From Kocuria sp. (GTDB lineage: Bacteria; Actinomycetota; Actinomycetes; Actinomycetales; Micrococcaceae): a stretch of DNA of 64,000 nucleotides. Below the pieces are notes generated by a model that worked only from the letters and a program-made list of their open reading frames with translations, was not told where the DNA came from and made no database searches. The position numbers and the translations under genes are program-made. The DNA lies in the NCBI GenBank assembly GCA_030524035.1, contig JAUNHG010000002.1, positions 186,001 to 250,000 on the forward strand. The letters are read 5' to 3'. Shown here piece by piece: positions 48,532-58,631 of this stretch (position 1 is the first letter of the stretch; every line of letters starts with the position of its first letter).

Positions 48532-48604
48532 CGGGGTGTAGCGCAGTGGCTAGCGCGCCTGCTTTGGGAGCAGGAGATCGCAGGTTCGAGTCCTGTCACC
48601 CCGA
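48532..48604 (+). tRNA. tRNA-Pro (TGG)
   Basis: Cloverleaf with acceptor CGGGGUG/CACCCCG (C1-G72 as usual for bacterial tRNA-Pro), anticodon stem CCUGC/GCAGG around UUUGGGA (anticodon UGG) and T arm GCAGGUUCGAGUCCUGU. CCA is not encoded. It lies directly upstream of tig. The 260 nt between tRNA-Gly and this tRNA contain no gene I can support. Confidence 0.96.
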
Positions 48605-48643
48605 CGTTCAACTACTGTCCACCCAATCAGGAGCGTAGCCCCA

Positions 48644-49975
48644 GTGCAGAGCACCGTTGAAAACGTCAGCCCCACTCAGGCGAAGATCGAGCTGGAGATC
48701 CCCTTTGAGGACCTCAAGCCGTTCGTTGAACGCACCTTCAAGTCCTTAGCCAACCAGATCCAGGTCCCTGGGTTCCGTGCAGGCAAGGTGCCCGCCAAAC
48801 TGATTGAGCAACGCGTGGGGTATGACTTGGTGGTGGAAAACGCCCTGAACGATGCCATGGACACCTTCTTCCAGCAGGCGTTGTCCGAGCACGAACTCAC
48901 ACCCATCGCTCAGCCTCAGCTGGAAGTTTCCCAGCAGCCTACGGCCGACGATCGTGAAGCTGACACCAAGGCCACGATTGACCTCACCGTGCGCCCAAAG
49001 ATTGAACTGCCCGATTACAAGGGCCTCAAGGTTGAAGTAGAAGCTCGCGCTGCCGGTGACGAGGACGAGCAAAAGGCTTTAGACGAACTGCGGGGCCGTT
49101 TTGGCACCCTCAAGACTATTGACACCCCGGCAGCGGACGGCAACTTTGTCTCCTTGGACCTCCAAGCCCTGATTGACGATCAAGAAGTTGATGCCGCCAA
49201 CGACCTTTCCTACGAAGTCGGTTCCGGCACCATGCTGGAAGGACTAGACGAAGCCGTTACCGGACTTTCCGCAGGTGAAGATGCCACCTTTGACACCAAA
49301 CTGGCCGGTGGTGAACACTCCGGTCAGGACGCCACCGTCAAGGTCAAAGTCACTGCGGTGAAGGAACGGGAGCTGCCGGAAGCTGACGACGACTTTGCAC
49401 AGCTGGCTTCTGAATTCGACACTATCGAGGAGCTACGCGCTGATCTGCGCAAACAAGCCGCTGACTCCGTGGTGACAGAGCAGGGGGTGGAAGCCCGCGG
49501 CAAAGTCCTGGAACAATTGGTTGACCTAGTTGAGGTGGAGGTGCCCGAGGCGGTAATCACCGAACAGGTGCAACAGCATTTCAATAACCCCAATGCTGAC
49601 GCCGATCACGACACCGCTGAGCATCGCGCAGAAGTTGAGGACAACGCCAAGAGCGCTTTCCGCCACGAAATCATTCTGGATGCTGTTGCTGACCAAGAAG
49701 AACTGGGTGTTGAGCAGTCAGAGCTGATTGACTACATCATTTCCACCTCCCAGCAGTACGGCATGGACCCCAACCAGTTCGCACAAATGCTCGATGGCTC
49801 CGGCCAAGCGGGCATGATGGTTGGTGAGGTGCGGCGCCGTAAAGCATTGGCGAAAGTTCTGGAATACGCCGAGGTGGTGGACACAGACGGTAACGCTGTG
49901 GACCTCAGCGCTTTTGTGACCCCGGCGAATGCGGAAGGCGAAGAAACCACCGACGAAGAGCCCAATAACGCGTGA
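48644..49975 (+). CDS. tig: Trigger factor
   Basis: A 443-residue ribosome-associated chaperone and peptidyl-prolyl isomerase. The N-terminal ribosome-binding domain has [19 protein letters not shown] (the GFRxGxxP signature), the FKBP-like middle domain covers about 155-240 (with [18 protein letters not shown]), and the rest is the chaperone domain with [17 protein letters not shown]. The tail is acidic. GTG 48644 has AGGAG 10 nt upstream. Same order as in mycobacteria (tig-clpP1-clpP2). A strong hairpin after the gene separates it from clpP1. Confidence 0.97.
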   Translation: MQSTVENVSPTQAKIELEIPFEDLKPFVERTFKSLANQIQVPGFRAGKVPAKLIEQRVGYDLVVENALNDAMDTFFQQALSEHELTPIAQPQLEVSQQPTADDREADTKATIDLTVRPKIELPDYKGLKVEVEARAAGDEDEQKALDELRGRFGTLKTIDTPAADGNFVSLDLQALIDDQEVDAANDLSYEVGSGTMLEGLDEAVTGLSAGEDATFDTKLAGGEHSGQDATVKVKVTAVKERELPEADDDFAQLASEFDTIEELRADLRKQAADSVVTEQGVEARGKVLEQLVDLVEVEVPEAVITEQVQQHFNNPNADADHDTAEHRAEVEDNAKSAFRHEIILDAVADQEELGVEQSELIDYIISTSQQYGMDPNQFAQMLDGSGQAGMMVGEVRRRKALAKVLEYAEVVDTDGNAVDLSAFVTPANAEGEETTDEEPNNA

Positions 49976-50007
49976 TTTTCCCGTGGGAATGTAAGTCCCA
50001 CAAACGC

Positions 50008-50046
50008 AGCGATGCCTGACCGAACGACTTTCGGCCAGGCATCGCT
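50008..50046. terminator. Long hairpin terminator after tig
   Basis: AGCGATGCCTGACCGAA (50008-50024) pairs almost perfectly with TTTCGGCCAGGCATCGCT (50029-50046). No T-run follows on the plus strand. A smaller hairpin (GTGGG/CCCAC) lies just before, at about 49983-50001. Confidence 0.8.
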
Positions 50047-50183
50047 TGTCATCTCTGACGGTATTGCGTTTACCGGGCACAAGCCCCCAGCGAACACCCT
50101 GCGGACAACCGATAACTGCGCGAGCGGGTCAACTAGGCTCGAACCCGACAGACCATGAACTTCTGCGAAAGAGGGATACCCTG

Positions 50184-50834
50184 ATGACCTCTCCGTTGAC
50201 CCCGGAGGTTTCCTCCGCACAGCCACGGATGGACAGCCAACCCGTGGCAGGCCAGGACGACTATGTTTACAACCGTCTGCTGAAAGAACGCATCATTTGG
50301 CTGGGCTCCCAGGTGGAAGATCGCAACGCTAACCTGATCTGTTCCCAAATGCTGTTGCTGTCCGCCGAAGACCCTGAAGCGGATATTTACCTATACATCA
50401 ACTCGCCGGGTGGTTCCGTAACCGCCGGTATGGCGATTTATGACACCATGCAGTTGATTCCCAACGATGTGGTGACCGTGGCCACCGGTTTGGCCGCATC
50501 TATGGGACAGTTCCTGTTGTCTTCTGGTACGCCGGGCAAGCGTTACGCCACCCCCAATACCCGAATTTTGATGCACCAACCTTCCGGTGGAATGGGTGGT
50601 ACAGCATCGGACGTCCGTGTGCAGGCCGAACTGATCATGGATATGAAGCGGCGTCTGGCGGAACTCACAGCACAGCAGACCGGTCAGACCATCGAAAAAA
50701 TCCTGGAAGATAACGACCGTGACAACTGGTTCACGGCGGAGCGTGGTCTGGAGTATGGCTTCTTTGACCACATTGCACAAAACGCTTCCGGTGTTTCCGG
50801 TGGCGGCGGAACCATGAAGGACCAGGAGTCCTGA
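50184..50834 (+). CDS. clpP1: ATP-dependent Clp protease proteolytic subunit 1
   Basis: A 216-residue serine protease subunit of the ClpP1P2 chamber. The catalytic Ser is at about residue 106 in [12 protein letters not shown] and the His in [29 protein letters not shown] is the family block. ATG 50184 follows GAGGGATA and removes a long untypical N-terminus. It is 56 nt before clpP2, the second subunit; actinobacteria need both for activity. Confidence 0.96.
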   Translation: MTSPLTPEVSSAQPRMDSQPVAGQDDYVYNRLLKERIIWLGSQVEDRNANLICSQMLLLSAEDPEADIYLYINSPGGSVTAGMAIYDTMQLIPNDVVTVATGLAASMGQFLLSSGTPGKRYATPNTRILMHQPSGGMGGTASDVRVQAELIMDMKRRLAELTAQQTGQTIEKILEDNDRDNWFTAERGLEYGFFDHIAQNASGVSGGGGTMKDQES

Positions 50835-50890
50835 ACGCACTGCAGTTCCCACCGTCAGATCACGGTTCACGATTTCAAAGGAAAACTTTC

Positions 50891-51583
50891 ATGAACTCTA
50901 TGTTTGGACAGACTGGTGCGGCACCTTATGTGCCCGGTTCAGCCGCCGGAAACCTGCCCACCAACCGTTATGTGCTACCCGATTTTGAGGAACGCACCCC
51001 CTACGGTTACCGCCGTCAAAACCCGTATACCAAGTTATTCGAGGACCGCATTGTGTTCCTCGGCGTACAGGTGGACGATGCTTCAGCGGATGACGTTATG
51101 GCTCAGTTATTGGTGCTTGAAGCTCAGGATTCCGACCGGGACATCACGATGTACATCAACTCACCCGGTGGCTCCTTCACCGCGATGACCGCCATCTACG
51201 ACACGATGCAGTTCATCCGCCCCGAAATCCAGACCGTGTGCCTGGGCCAGGCAGCCTCCGCAGCATCCGTGCTACTGGCGGCTGGCACACCGGGCAAGCG
51301 CCTGGCCCTGCCGAACGCACGGGTGTTAATCCACCAACCGGCTATGCAAGGCCAAGGCGGCGGACAAGCGTCAGATATCGAAATCCAAGCCAACGAGATT
51401 GTACGGATGCGCACATGGCTGGAAGACACCATGGCCTTGCATACCGGTAAAAACTCCGAGGACATCAACCGGGACATTGAGCGCGACAAGATCCTGACAG
51501 CAGCAGAAGCCAAGGATTACGGGATCGTTGATCACGTCTTGGAATCCCGCAAAGCTGTTAAACCGAAGACAGTGGCGAGCTGA
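50891..51583 (+). CDS. clpP2: ATP-dependent Clp protease proteolytic subunit 2
   Basis: A 230-residue ClpP paralogue, catalytic Ser in [20 protein letters not shown] and His in [11 protein letters not shown], with [20 protein letters not shown]. The N-terminal 30 residues are longer than in ClpP1, as in actinobacterial ClpP2. ATG 50891 is preceded by AAAGGAAA. It forms a mixed tetradecamer with ClpP1 and is the subunit that contacts ClpX in other actinobacteria. Followed by a very stable hairpin. Confidence 0.96.
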   Translation: MNSMFGQTGAAPYVPGSAAGNLPTNRYVLPDFEERTPYGYRRQNPYTKLFEDRIVFLGVQVDDASADDVMAQLLVLEAQDSDRDITMYINSPGGSFTAMTAIYDTMQFIRPEIQTVCLGQAASAASVLLAAGTPGKRLALPNARVLIHQPAMQGQGGGQASDIEIQANEIVRMRTWLEDTMALHTGKNSEDINRDIERDKILTAAEAKDYGIVDHVLESRKAVKPKTVAS

Positions 51584-51617
51584 AGCTCTAGCGTCTGATC
51601 GGCCCACAGGGGTATTG

Positions 51618-51659
51618 ACGGGTGGTGGCGGTGGCTTGGCGGTCACCGCCACCACCCGT
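51618..51659. terminator. Perfect 16-bp hairpin between clpP2 and clpX
   Basis: ACGGGTGGTGGCGGTG (51618-51633) is an exact reverse complement of CACCGCCACCACCCGT (51644-51659), with a 10-nt loop. It should end clpP1P2 transcription, so clpX (177 nt further) probably has its own promoter. No T-tract follows. Confidence 0.8.
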
Positions 51660-51835
51660 ATATGAAGGAAATCCCACGGGATGCGCTCGTGGTGTCGCGT
51701 TGGTGCCTGTCAGTGCCCTCGCGTATCGTGGGCTTCCGGGAGCAGTAGGTGCGAGCCCTGCTGCTGACAGAATCGGACGGACTACGTTAGATCGTCCTCA
51801 TGCACCGTGATCGCAATCAGCTCTAAGGAGTGCCC

Positions 51836-53125
51836 ATGGCCCGCATCGGCGAAAGTGCTGATCTGCTGAAGTGCTCTTTCTGTGGAAAAAGCCAGAAGCA
51901 GGTTCGGAAGCTCATCGCTGGGCCTGGTGTGTACATCTGCGATGAATGTATCGAGCTGTGCAATGAGATCATTGAAGAAGAACTGACTGAGGTTGAAGCC
52001 TCGGAGGAGTCTGCTCTCCCCACGCCTCGGGAAATTTTTGAGCACCTTCAGCAGTATGTTGTGGGTCAGGAAACTGCCAAACGTGCGCTATCCGTAGCGG
52101 TGTACAACCACTACAAGCGGGTTCGGGCGTCGCAGTCTGGCAAGCCCTTGCAACTGGCCACTGCTGCCGGTGATGAAGACGTAGAAATCGCCAAATCCAA
52201 TATTTTATTGGTAGGTCCCACAGGGTCCGGTAAAACCTATTTAGCGCAGTCTCTAGCTCGTCGCTTAAACGTGCCTTTTGCGGTGGCTGATGCCACATCA
52301 CTCACGGAGGCCGGGTATGTGGGTGAGGATGTCGAAAATATTCTACTCAAACTGATTCAAGCCGCTGATTTTGACGTCAAACGGGCAGAATCCGGGATTA
52401 TTTATATTGACGAAATCGACAAGATTTCACGAAAGTCAGAGAACCCGTCGATCACTCGGGATGTTTCGGGTGAAGGTGTGCAGCAGGCGCTATTGAAGAT
52501 TCTGGAAGGCACCGTCGCCTCAGTCCCGCCGCAGGGCGGACGGAAGCACCCGCAACAAGACTTCATCCAGATTGACACCACCAACGTGTTGTTCATTGTG
52601 GCCGGGGCCTTCGCGGGACTGGAGGACATTGTGGAATCCCGTGCAGGGAAAACCTCCATCGGGTTTGGTGCCCCCATGGAGCAAATTGCGCAGGGCCCGG
52701 TGTCGGAATTAATGGGTAAGGTCATGCCGGAAGACTTGCTGAAATTTGGCTTGATCCCGGAATTCATTGGTCGGTTACCCGTTATTACGGCCCTTCGTGA
52801 GCTCACGGATGAGGATCTCAAACGCATTTTGGTAGAGCCTAAAAACGCGCTAACCAAGCAGTACCAAAAGATGTTCGAGTTGGATGGCGTTACGTTGACC
52901 TTCACCCCTGAAGCCCTCCAGGCTGTTGCGGAAAAAGCCATCGAACGGGGCACCGGTGCCCGTGGTCTACGGGCGATTATGGAAGAAGTCCTGCTCCCCG
53001 TGATGTTCGATTTACCCACGGCGGAGAATGCTGCAGAAGTGATCGTGGATGCCAACAGCGTGACCGACGGTGTGACACCGCAGGTCATTACCGCAGGTGA
53101 AGCTGACGAATCCAAGTCCGCCTAA
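51836..53125 (+). CDS. clpX: ATP-dependent Clp protease ATP-binding subunit ClpX
   Basis: A 429-residue AAA+ unfoldase feeding ClpP. It has the N-terminal zinc domain ([11 protein letters not shown] and CDECIELC), Walker A GPTGSGKT, Walker B IIYIDEID, the pore and sensor regions, and the IGFGAP ClpP-docking loop (about residue 280). ATG 51836 is preferred, with AAGGAG 8 nt upstream, over GTG 51830. It is downstream of clpP1P2 behind a hairpin. Confidence 0.97.
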   Translation: MARIGESADLLKCSFCGKSQKQVRKLIAGPGVYICDECIELCNEIIEEELTEVEASEESALPTPREIFEHLQQYVVGQETAKRALSVAVYNHYKRVRASQSGKPLQLATAAGDEDVEIAKSNILLVGPTGSGKTYLAQSLARRLNVPFAVADATSLTEAGYVGEDVENILLKLIQAADFDVKRAESGIIYIDEIDKISRKSENPSITRDVSGEGVQQALLKILEGTVASVPPQGGRKHPQQDFIQIDTTNVLFIVAGAFAGLEDIVESRAGKTSIGFGAPMEQIAQGPVSELMGKVMPEDLLKFGLIPEFIGRLPVITALRELTDEDLKRILVEPKNALTKQYQKMFELDGVTLTFTPEALQAVAEKAIERGTGARGLRAIMEEVLLPVMFDLPTAENAAEVIVDANSVTDGVTPQVITAGEADESKSA

Positions 53126-53196
53126 GCTGAGCCAGGAGAAAAATAATCCTACGCACCCGCCCGCCAGCGGCGGTGTGTGCCGACGAAGGAGACTTC

Positions 53197-53802
53197 ATGA
53201 GCGATAGCGTCGATTTTTGGTTTGACCCCCTGTGCCCGTGGGCGTGGATGACGTCCCGTTGGATGGGGGAGGTGCAGCAGATTCGCGACGTAGACGTGAA
53301 CTGGCGGGTTATATCGTTGGGCATACTTAACGAAAACAACCCACAGAACCAGCACCACGGGCACATCGAGTCCATGTGGCCCGTGCGCGTGGTGGAGGCT
53401 GCGGCGCAGCAGCATGGCGACCAGTACCGTAAGCCGCTTTATGACGCCATCGGCACCCGGATTCACCCCGGAGGACGCGGCAGCGACGCTGAACTGCTCA
53501 CGGTCCTTGAGGAAGCACTGCAAGAGGTTGGACTGCCGGTGGAGCTAGCGCAAGCCCGTGATTCCGACCAATACGACGACGTCCTGCGCGTCTCCACCGA
53601 AGCCGCCCAGAAAGTAGCAGGTCAGGACATTGGAACTCCGTGCATTGCGGTGAACGGCGTGGGGTTCTTTGGTCCCGTGTTCACGCCCGCGCCCAAGGGC
53701 GACGAAGCCGGCCGGATATGGGACGCCGCACTGACACTATCCGCATATCCGGGCTTCTACGAACTCAAGCGCGGGCGGGAAAAAGGCCCCGACTTCAGCT
53801 GA
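53197..53802 (+). CDS. Mycothiol-type DsbA family oxidoreductase (Rv2466c-like)
   Basis: A 201-residue thioredoxin-fold protein with an inserted helical domain. FWFDPLCPWAWMTSRWM carries CPWA in place of the DsbA CxxC pair, the pattern of Rv2466c, a mycothiol-dependent reductase of actinobacteria, and IGTPCIAVNGVGFFGPV contains the cis-Pro loop region. ATG 53197 follows GAAGGAG. In M. tuberculosis the homologue lies next to rpiB and pepN; here it is behind clpX. The stop overlaps the converging valS by 8 nt. Confidence 0.88.
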   Translation: MSDSVDFWFDPLCPWAWMTSRWMGEVQQIRDVDVNWRVISLGILNENNPQNQHHGHIESMWPVRVVEAAAQQHGDQYRKPLYDAIGTRIHPGGRGSDAELLTVLEEALQEVGLPVELAQARDSDQYDDVLRVSTEAAQKVAGQDIGTPCIAVNGVGFFGPVFTPAPKGDEAGRIWDAALTLSAYPGFYELKRGREKGPDFS

Positions 53803-56446
53803 GTTCGGGGGCATCCTCCGGTTGCGCCAAGACTACGTCGGTGACCAGCAGGGTGCCGTCTTCCACGGCCCCCTGCGTCACTGTGAGACTTCTAGCGTTG
53901 CCTGCGGCCTTGAGGTCATTCAAGCCAGCCTGCACCTGCGCTACCTGAGCAGCCGAACCGGTCACGGTGGCGGAAACCACCTCCGTGCGTTGCTTCACCT
54001 TGGCCTCGGATTTAGCTTTTCGCAGGCCCGACAGGGCCTGCCCTACTGTCGTTAGAACACCCGGATCAGCGTCAGCGACCGCGTCTGCAAACGAGTCAGT
54101 TGTGGGCCACGCCGCCCGATGCACCGAACCCGCCCGCCACCAGGACCACACTTCTTCCGTGGCAAATGGGATAAAGGGAGCAAACAGACGCAACATGGTG
54201 TCCAAGGTGGTAGCCAGTGCGGCGTGCACGGATGCTTGTTCGGCGTCGCCGCGGGCACCATACGCGCGATCCTTGACCAGCTCCACGTAATCGTCCGTGA
54301 AAGTCCAAAAGAAAGATTCAGTGACCTGCAAAGCACGGGCGTACTCATAATTCGCTAACGCCGTGGACGCGGTGTGAACGACGTCGCGCAAACGAGCCAA
54401 CAAAGCCCGGTCTAGGCCATTGGACACCACGGAAACATCCACAGTGCCTTGGTGCCCAAGAACGGAAGCTTCCGTGACTCCCTGGCCCAGGACAAACTTT
54501 GAAGCGTTCAGCAGTTTGATCGCCAAGCGTCGGCCGATTTTCATCTGGCCTTCGTCATAAGCAGTATCCGCCCCCAATCGGGCAGAAGCTGCCCAATACC
54601 GTACGGCGTCTGACCCATACTTTTCTAAGACATCGTGGGGGACTACCACATTGCCTTTGGACTTGGACATTTTCTTGCGGTCAGGATCCAGAATCCACCC
54701 GGACAACGCGGTGTTGGTCCACGGTGCAGCATCAGCCAAAGAGTGCGAACGCACCACGGTGGAAAACAACCAGGTTCGGATGATGTCATGCCCCTGCGGG
54801 CGCAAATCCATGGGGAAAGTTGCCGCATGCAAGGCGTCATCCACGGCCCACCCCGTGGCGATCTGCGGAGTCAGTGAGGACGTGGCCCAGGTATCCAGCA
54901 CATCAGGGTCCGCAGTGAAGCCACCGGGCTGATCCCGCTGGCTTTCGGTGAAACCCGGTGCGGGGTCCGCCGCCGGATCCACCGGCAACTGGTCAGCGGT
55001 GGGCAGAACGGGGTTTTCGTAGTCGGGATCACCATCGCCATTGACCGAGTACCACACAGGAATCGGCACACCAAAATACCGCTGACGTGAAATCAGCCAG
55101 TCACCGTTGAGCCCTTCAATCCAGTTGTCGTAGCGGGAACGCATAAAACCCGGATGCCACGTCATGTGCCTGCCACGGCTGAGCAAAACATCACGCCGCT
55201 GAGCATCACGCCCACCATTGCGGATATACCACTGACGTGAGGCCACTACTTCTAAAGGCTTATCGCCCTTTTCGTAAAAATTCACAGGATGGGTGATTTT
55301 GCGGGGTTCACCGTCAAGGTCCCCGGATTCACGCAGCATCTCCACCACGGCCTGTTGGGCAGAGAACACGGTTTTACCGGCCACATTGGCATACCGTTCC
55401 GCCGGGAGACCATCGGCAATCCAGTCCGGGGTATCAGCGGCAAAACGGCCGTCCCGCCCGATCACGGCACGAGTGGGCAGGTCCAATTCCCGCCACCACG
55501 TGACATCGGTGAGGTCACCAAAAGTACAGATCATAGCGATGCCCGACCCTTTATCCGGTTGGGCTAGCGGATGAGCTCTGACTTCTACCTCAACGTCAAA
55601 CAGCGGGGAACGCACGGTGGTACCAAAAAGCTGCTGATACCGTTCATCATCGGGATGAGCCACCAAAGCTACACAGGCCGGCAGAAGCTCAGGCCGTGTG
55701 GTTTCAATGAAAACTTTCTGACCATCGGGGCAGCGGAAGCACACGCGATGGTAAGCGCCGTCGCGCTCCCGGTCCTCAATTTCGGCCTGGGCCACGGCGG
55801 TGCGGAAAGTGACGTCCCACATGGTGGGAGCCTCAGCCATGTAAGCGTTCCCGGATTCCAAATCTTTCAGAAAAGCCAGCTGGGACACCATGCGTGAATG
55901 CGCATCAATGGTGCGGTAGGTCAGGTTCCAATCCACGGACAGGCCGAGCGTGGCAAAAAGATGCTCAAAAACTTTTTCATCTTCGACCGCCAGTTCCTCA
56001 CAGAGTTCGATGAAGTTACGGCGGGAAATGACGTCCCAGTCACGTTGATTTTTGGCCGGTTTTTCCGGCGGCCGGTACCCCTCAATGTAGGGGTAGGTGG
56101 GGTCGCAGCGCACACCGTAGTAGTTCTGGACGCGACGCTCCGTGGGCAGACCGTTATCGTCCCATCCCAAGGGGTAAAAAACGTTTTTGCCCATCATGCG
56201 TTGGTAGCGGGCGATGACGTCAGTTTGGGTGTAGGAAAACATGTGCCCCACATGCAAGGAGCCAGAGGCGGTGGGGGGCGGGGTATCAATCGAATACACC
56301 TGATCGCGAGTGGTATTCGGATCAAAAGCAAACGTGCCTTGATCCCGCCACTGCTGGGAGTATTTTTTTTCCAGACCTTCCAACGCGGGTTTGTCTGGGT
56401 AGTTCACGGTTGCGGGCGTGTCTGTGCCCTGCGTGTTATCAGCCAT
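53795..56446 (-). CDS. valS: Valyl-tRNA synthetase
   Basis: An 883-residue class I synthetase charging tRNA-Val. It has PPPTASGSLHVGHMFSYTQ (HIGH motif, here HVGH), the editing domain in the middle, KKMSKSKGN (KMSKS) and the anticodon-binding domain. The last 90 residues (TTVGQALSGLRKAKSEAKVKQRT) form the usual coiled end. ATG 56446 is chosen over an open frame to 56581, whose extra residues (HSLRHAPNATAN) are untypical. Divergent from the SDR gene with 96 nt between the starts; no T-box is apparent there. Confidence 0.97.
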   Translation of the reverse strand: MADNTQGTDTPATVNYPDKPALEGLEKKYSQQWRDQGTFAFDPNTTRDQVYSIDTPPPTASGSLHVGHMFSYTQTDVIARYQRMMGKNVFYPLGWDDNGLPTERRVQNYYGVRCDPTYPYIEGYRPPEKPAKNQRDWDVISRRNFIELCEELAVEDEKVFEHLFATLGLSVDWNLTYRTIDAHSRMVSQLAFLKDLESGNAYMAEAPTMWDVTFRTAVAQAEIEDRERDGAYHRVCFRCPDGQKVFIETTRPELLPACVALVAHPDDERYQQLFGTTVRSPLFDVEVEVRAHPLAQPDKGSGIAMICTFGDLTDVTWWRELDLPTRAVIGRDGRFAADTPDWIADGLPAERYANVAGKTVFSAQQAVVEMLRESGDLDGEPRKITHPVNFYEKGDKPLEVVASRQWYIRNGGRDAQRRDVLLSRGRHMTWHPGFMRSRYDNWIEGLNGDWLISRQRYFGVPIPVWYSVNGDGDPDYENPVLPTADQLPVDPAADPAPGFTESQRDQPGGFTADPDVLDTWATSSLTPQIATGWAVDDALHAATFPMDLRPQGHDIIRTWLFSTVVRSHSLADAAPWTNTALSGWILDPDRKKMSKSKGNVVVPHDVLEKYGSDAVRYWAASARLGADTAYDEGQMKIGRRLAIKLLNASKFVLGQGVTEASVLGHQGTVDVSVVSNGLDRALLARLRDVVHTASTALANYEYARALQVTESFFWTFTDDYVELVKDRAYGARGDAEQASVHAALATTLDTMLRLFAPFIPFATEEVWSWWRAGSVHRAAWPTTDSFADAVADADPGVLTTVGQALSGLRKAKSEAKVKQRTEVVSATVTGSAAQVAQVQAGLNDLKAAGNARSLTVTQGAVEDGTLLVTDVVLAQPEDAPELS

Positions 56447-56542
56447 GGGGTCAAGTCTTTCACGTTTGTCAGCTCCGCTCGACGCTACGAGGTGAAGAGC
56501 ATGTGTGTCTGACGCAGCCGTGTTGGCGGTAGCGTTAGGCGC

Positions 56543-57337
56543 ATGACGGAGACTGTGCGGGATGTAGTCCCCATGAATCATGACGGGCGGCAGCTGGTGG
56601 CTGTGGTGACCGGGGCGTCGTCGGGTATTGGGGAGGCCACGGCGCGGCGGCTGCGGGCCGATGGCTGGGTGGTGTACGCCGCAGCCCGGCGTGTGGAACG
56701 GTTGGAAGTATTGGCTGCGGATACGGGTGTGATTCCGGTGCCCACGGATATCACGGATCAGGATCAGGTTCAGGTTTTGCGGGATCGTGTGCTTTCTGAG
56801 CAGCCAACCGTGGATGCTGTGGTGAATATTTCCGGCGGTGCATTCGGCGTGGACCCGGTAGGGGACGCCAAGGATGAAGACTGGCAGTCCATGTTCGAGC
56901 TCAACGTGTTGGGCACCATGCGGGTCATCCGGGCGTTCTTACCCGCCTTACGGGATAACGGTGAGGGCACCATTTTGAACCTGACTTCCACGGCAGCTGA
57001 GCACGGCTATGAAGGTGGTGGTGGTTATAACGCGGCTAAGGCGGGGGAGCGCGGCATGACTGAAGCGTTGCGTCTGGAGGAAGCGGAGCACAATATTCGA
57101 GTGATTGAGGTGGCACCGGGCATGGTGCACACCCCGGAATTTTCACTTAAACGGTTGGGCGGGGATCAGTCCAAGGCGGATAACGTGTACCGAGGTGTTG
57201 ACAGGCCACTGACGGCAGATGACGTCGCGGATGTGTGCGCATATGCCCTCAACCTGCCGCATCACGTGAATCTGGATCTGATCACCATGCGCCCGGTGGC
57301 TCAGGCCGCGCAGTACAAGGTGATCCGCAAGGGGTAA
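56543..57337 (+). CDS. Short-chain dehydrogenase/reductase
   Basis: A 264-residue SDR with cofactor loop VTGASSGIGEATA, NISGG (NxAG position), catalytic Ser and YNAAKAGERGM. The Ser is in ILNLTSTAAEHGYEGGGGYNAAK, and the RPLTADDVADVCAYALNLP region is a standard SDR end. Substrate unknown; similar to cytosolic NADP-dependent YdfG/serine-type dehydrogenases. The first 14 residues are a polar extension. It converges on purU. Confidence 0.9.
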   Translation: MTETVRDVVPMNHDGRQLVAVVTGASSGIGEATARRLRADGWVVYAAARRVERLEVLAADTGVIPVPTDITDQDQVQVLRDRVLSEQPTVDAVVNISGGAFGVDPVGDAKDEDWQSMFELNVLGTMRVIRAFLPALRDNGEGTILNLTSTAAEHGYEGGGGYNAAKAGERGMTEALRLEEAEHNIRVIEVAPGMVHTPEFSLKRLGGDQSKADNVYRGVDRPLTADDVADVCAYALNLPHHVNLDLITMRPVAQAAQYKVIRKG

Positions 57338-57353
57338 GCCGCTGTTAATCCCG

Positions 57354-58259
57354 CTATCCAAAGACGACTGTGCGGTCGCCGTCTAGAAAAATCCGCCCTT
57401 CGCAGTGGGCACGTACCGCGCGGTAGAGCACATTGCGTTCTACGTCTGCTCCGGATTGCACGAGCTGATCTTTGGTGTGGCGGTGATCAACCCGCACCAC
57501 GTCTTGTTCAATGATCGGTCCTTCATCCAGGTCTGCCGTGACGTAGTGCGCGGTAGCTCCAATCATTTTGACGCCACGATCGTGGGCGCGCTGGTAGGGG
57601 TTTGCTCCAATGAACGATGGCAGGAACGAGTGGTGAATATTGATGATGGGCGCGGGGGCTTTTTGCAGGAAGTCATCGCTGAGGATCCGCATGTAGCGCG
57701 CCAGTACAATCACGTCCACGTCAGTGCCGATGGCCTCAAGGACTGCGGCCTCGTGTTCTTCTCTGCTCATATCCGTGTGAGGGACGAACACATAGGGGAT
57801 GCCGTGGAATTCACACAGTGCCCGATGGGTGTCGTGATGAGCGACTACCGTGACGACTTCACCGGCCAATTGGCCGGTCTGGGAACGGCGGATCATTTCC
57901 ACCAGACAGTGGTCTGTTGTGGATGCCAAGACCACCACGCGCAATCTGGAAGGGTGAGGTTGGATGTCTACGGTGGATTCGTCCACCGAGTTGGTTAGTC
58001 GTTCCTGTAGACGGTGGAATTCAGCATTGGCGGCGGCATCGTCCGGGGTGCGTTCGGCGGGGGACTCCACCACGGCGCGGAAGAAGAAAGAACCACCGGA
58101 GGCTCCATGGACGGGTGAGCCGGTTTGGGGGAGAGCGTCACCATCGGTGAACTGATCCAGCGTCAAGATGTTCATGCCGCGGTCGGCGAATGCGGTGGTG
58201 ATAGTGCTGACCAGACCGGGGCGGTCGGGGCAGGTAACACGGACGATACGTTGGGCCAT
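57354..58259 (-). CDS. purU: Formyltetrahydrofolate deformylase
   Basis: A 301-residue enzyme releasing formate from 10-formyl-THF, providing formate for purine synthesis. The N-terminal ACT domain (RIVRVTCPDRPGLVSTITTAF) is followed by the formyltransferase-type domain, with IINIHHSFLPSFIGANPYQRA and ATAHYVTADLDEGPIIEQDV containing the Asn-His-Asp triad. ATG 58259 gives the usual N-terminus; the frame is open to 58379 but without conserved sequence. Confidence 0.95.
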   Translation of the reverse strand: MAQRIVRVTCPDRPGLVSTITTAFADRGMNILTLDQFTDGDALPQTGSPVHGASGGSFFFRAVVESPAERTPDDAAANAEFHRLQERLTNSVDESTVDIQPHPSRLRVVVLASTTDHCLVEMIRRSQTGQLAGEVVTVVAHHDTHRALCEFHGIPYVFVPHTDMSREEHEAAVLEAIGTDVDVIVLARYMRILSDDFLQKAPAPIINIHHSFLPSFIGANPYQRAHDRGVKMIGATAHYVTADLDEGPIIEQDVVRVDHRHTKDQLVQSGADVERNVLYRAVRAHCEGRIFLDGDRTVVFG

Positions 58260-58344
58260 GAAGCTGGGCCTCCAAGAGTTCGTAGGCGGGGTGGGACTGC
58301 CGACCATGTTTGCATAGGTAGCAGACGCTGGGGGCGCGCCACCA

Positions 58345-58548
58345 TCACTTCTTGTCTTGGCGTTGTTGGGGCTTTTCACGAACGTACCGCACTATGACAG
58401 CTACCGCGTATAAAACCCCCAGGGTGATCATGACGATTCCTAATACTGGGTTTTGTGCGATAGGCAGTGCCCCCACCTGCACGGGGCCGGAAAGTATGCC
58501 CGCCCCAGCTAGAACGGCTGCAGCGGCGGAAATCATAGACTGTATCAT
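58345..58548 (-). CDS. Small membrane protein
   Basis: About 67 residues from ATG 58548 (MIQSMISAAAAVLAGAG), with two hydrophobic helices: residues about 5-27 (ISAAAAVLAGAGILSGPVQVG) and 35-60 (VLGIVMITLGVLYAVAVIVRYV), and a Lys/Gln-rich tail. No family recognised. The start could also be ATG 58584, which would overlap the frame upstream of the HAD gene. It lies between purU and the HAD gene, in a more AT-rich stretch. Confidence 0.5.
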   Translation of the reverse strand: MIQSMISAAAAVLAGAGILSGPVQVGALPIAQNPVLGIVMITLGVLYAVAVIVRYVREKPQQRQDKK

Positions 58549-58631
58549 GAAAGATGTTGAGTTATAGGTAAATATTGTTTTCATGGAAAACTCGTTCCGT
58601 AAACTCCCCTTTTTCGGTGTACGATATCAAT

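Noticed and set aside
56447-56542. Possible T-box for valS in the divergent region
   Set aside because: No GGTGGTACCGCG-like sequence or specifier hairpin on the minus strand, and only 96 nt are available.
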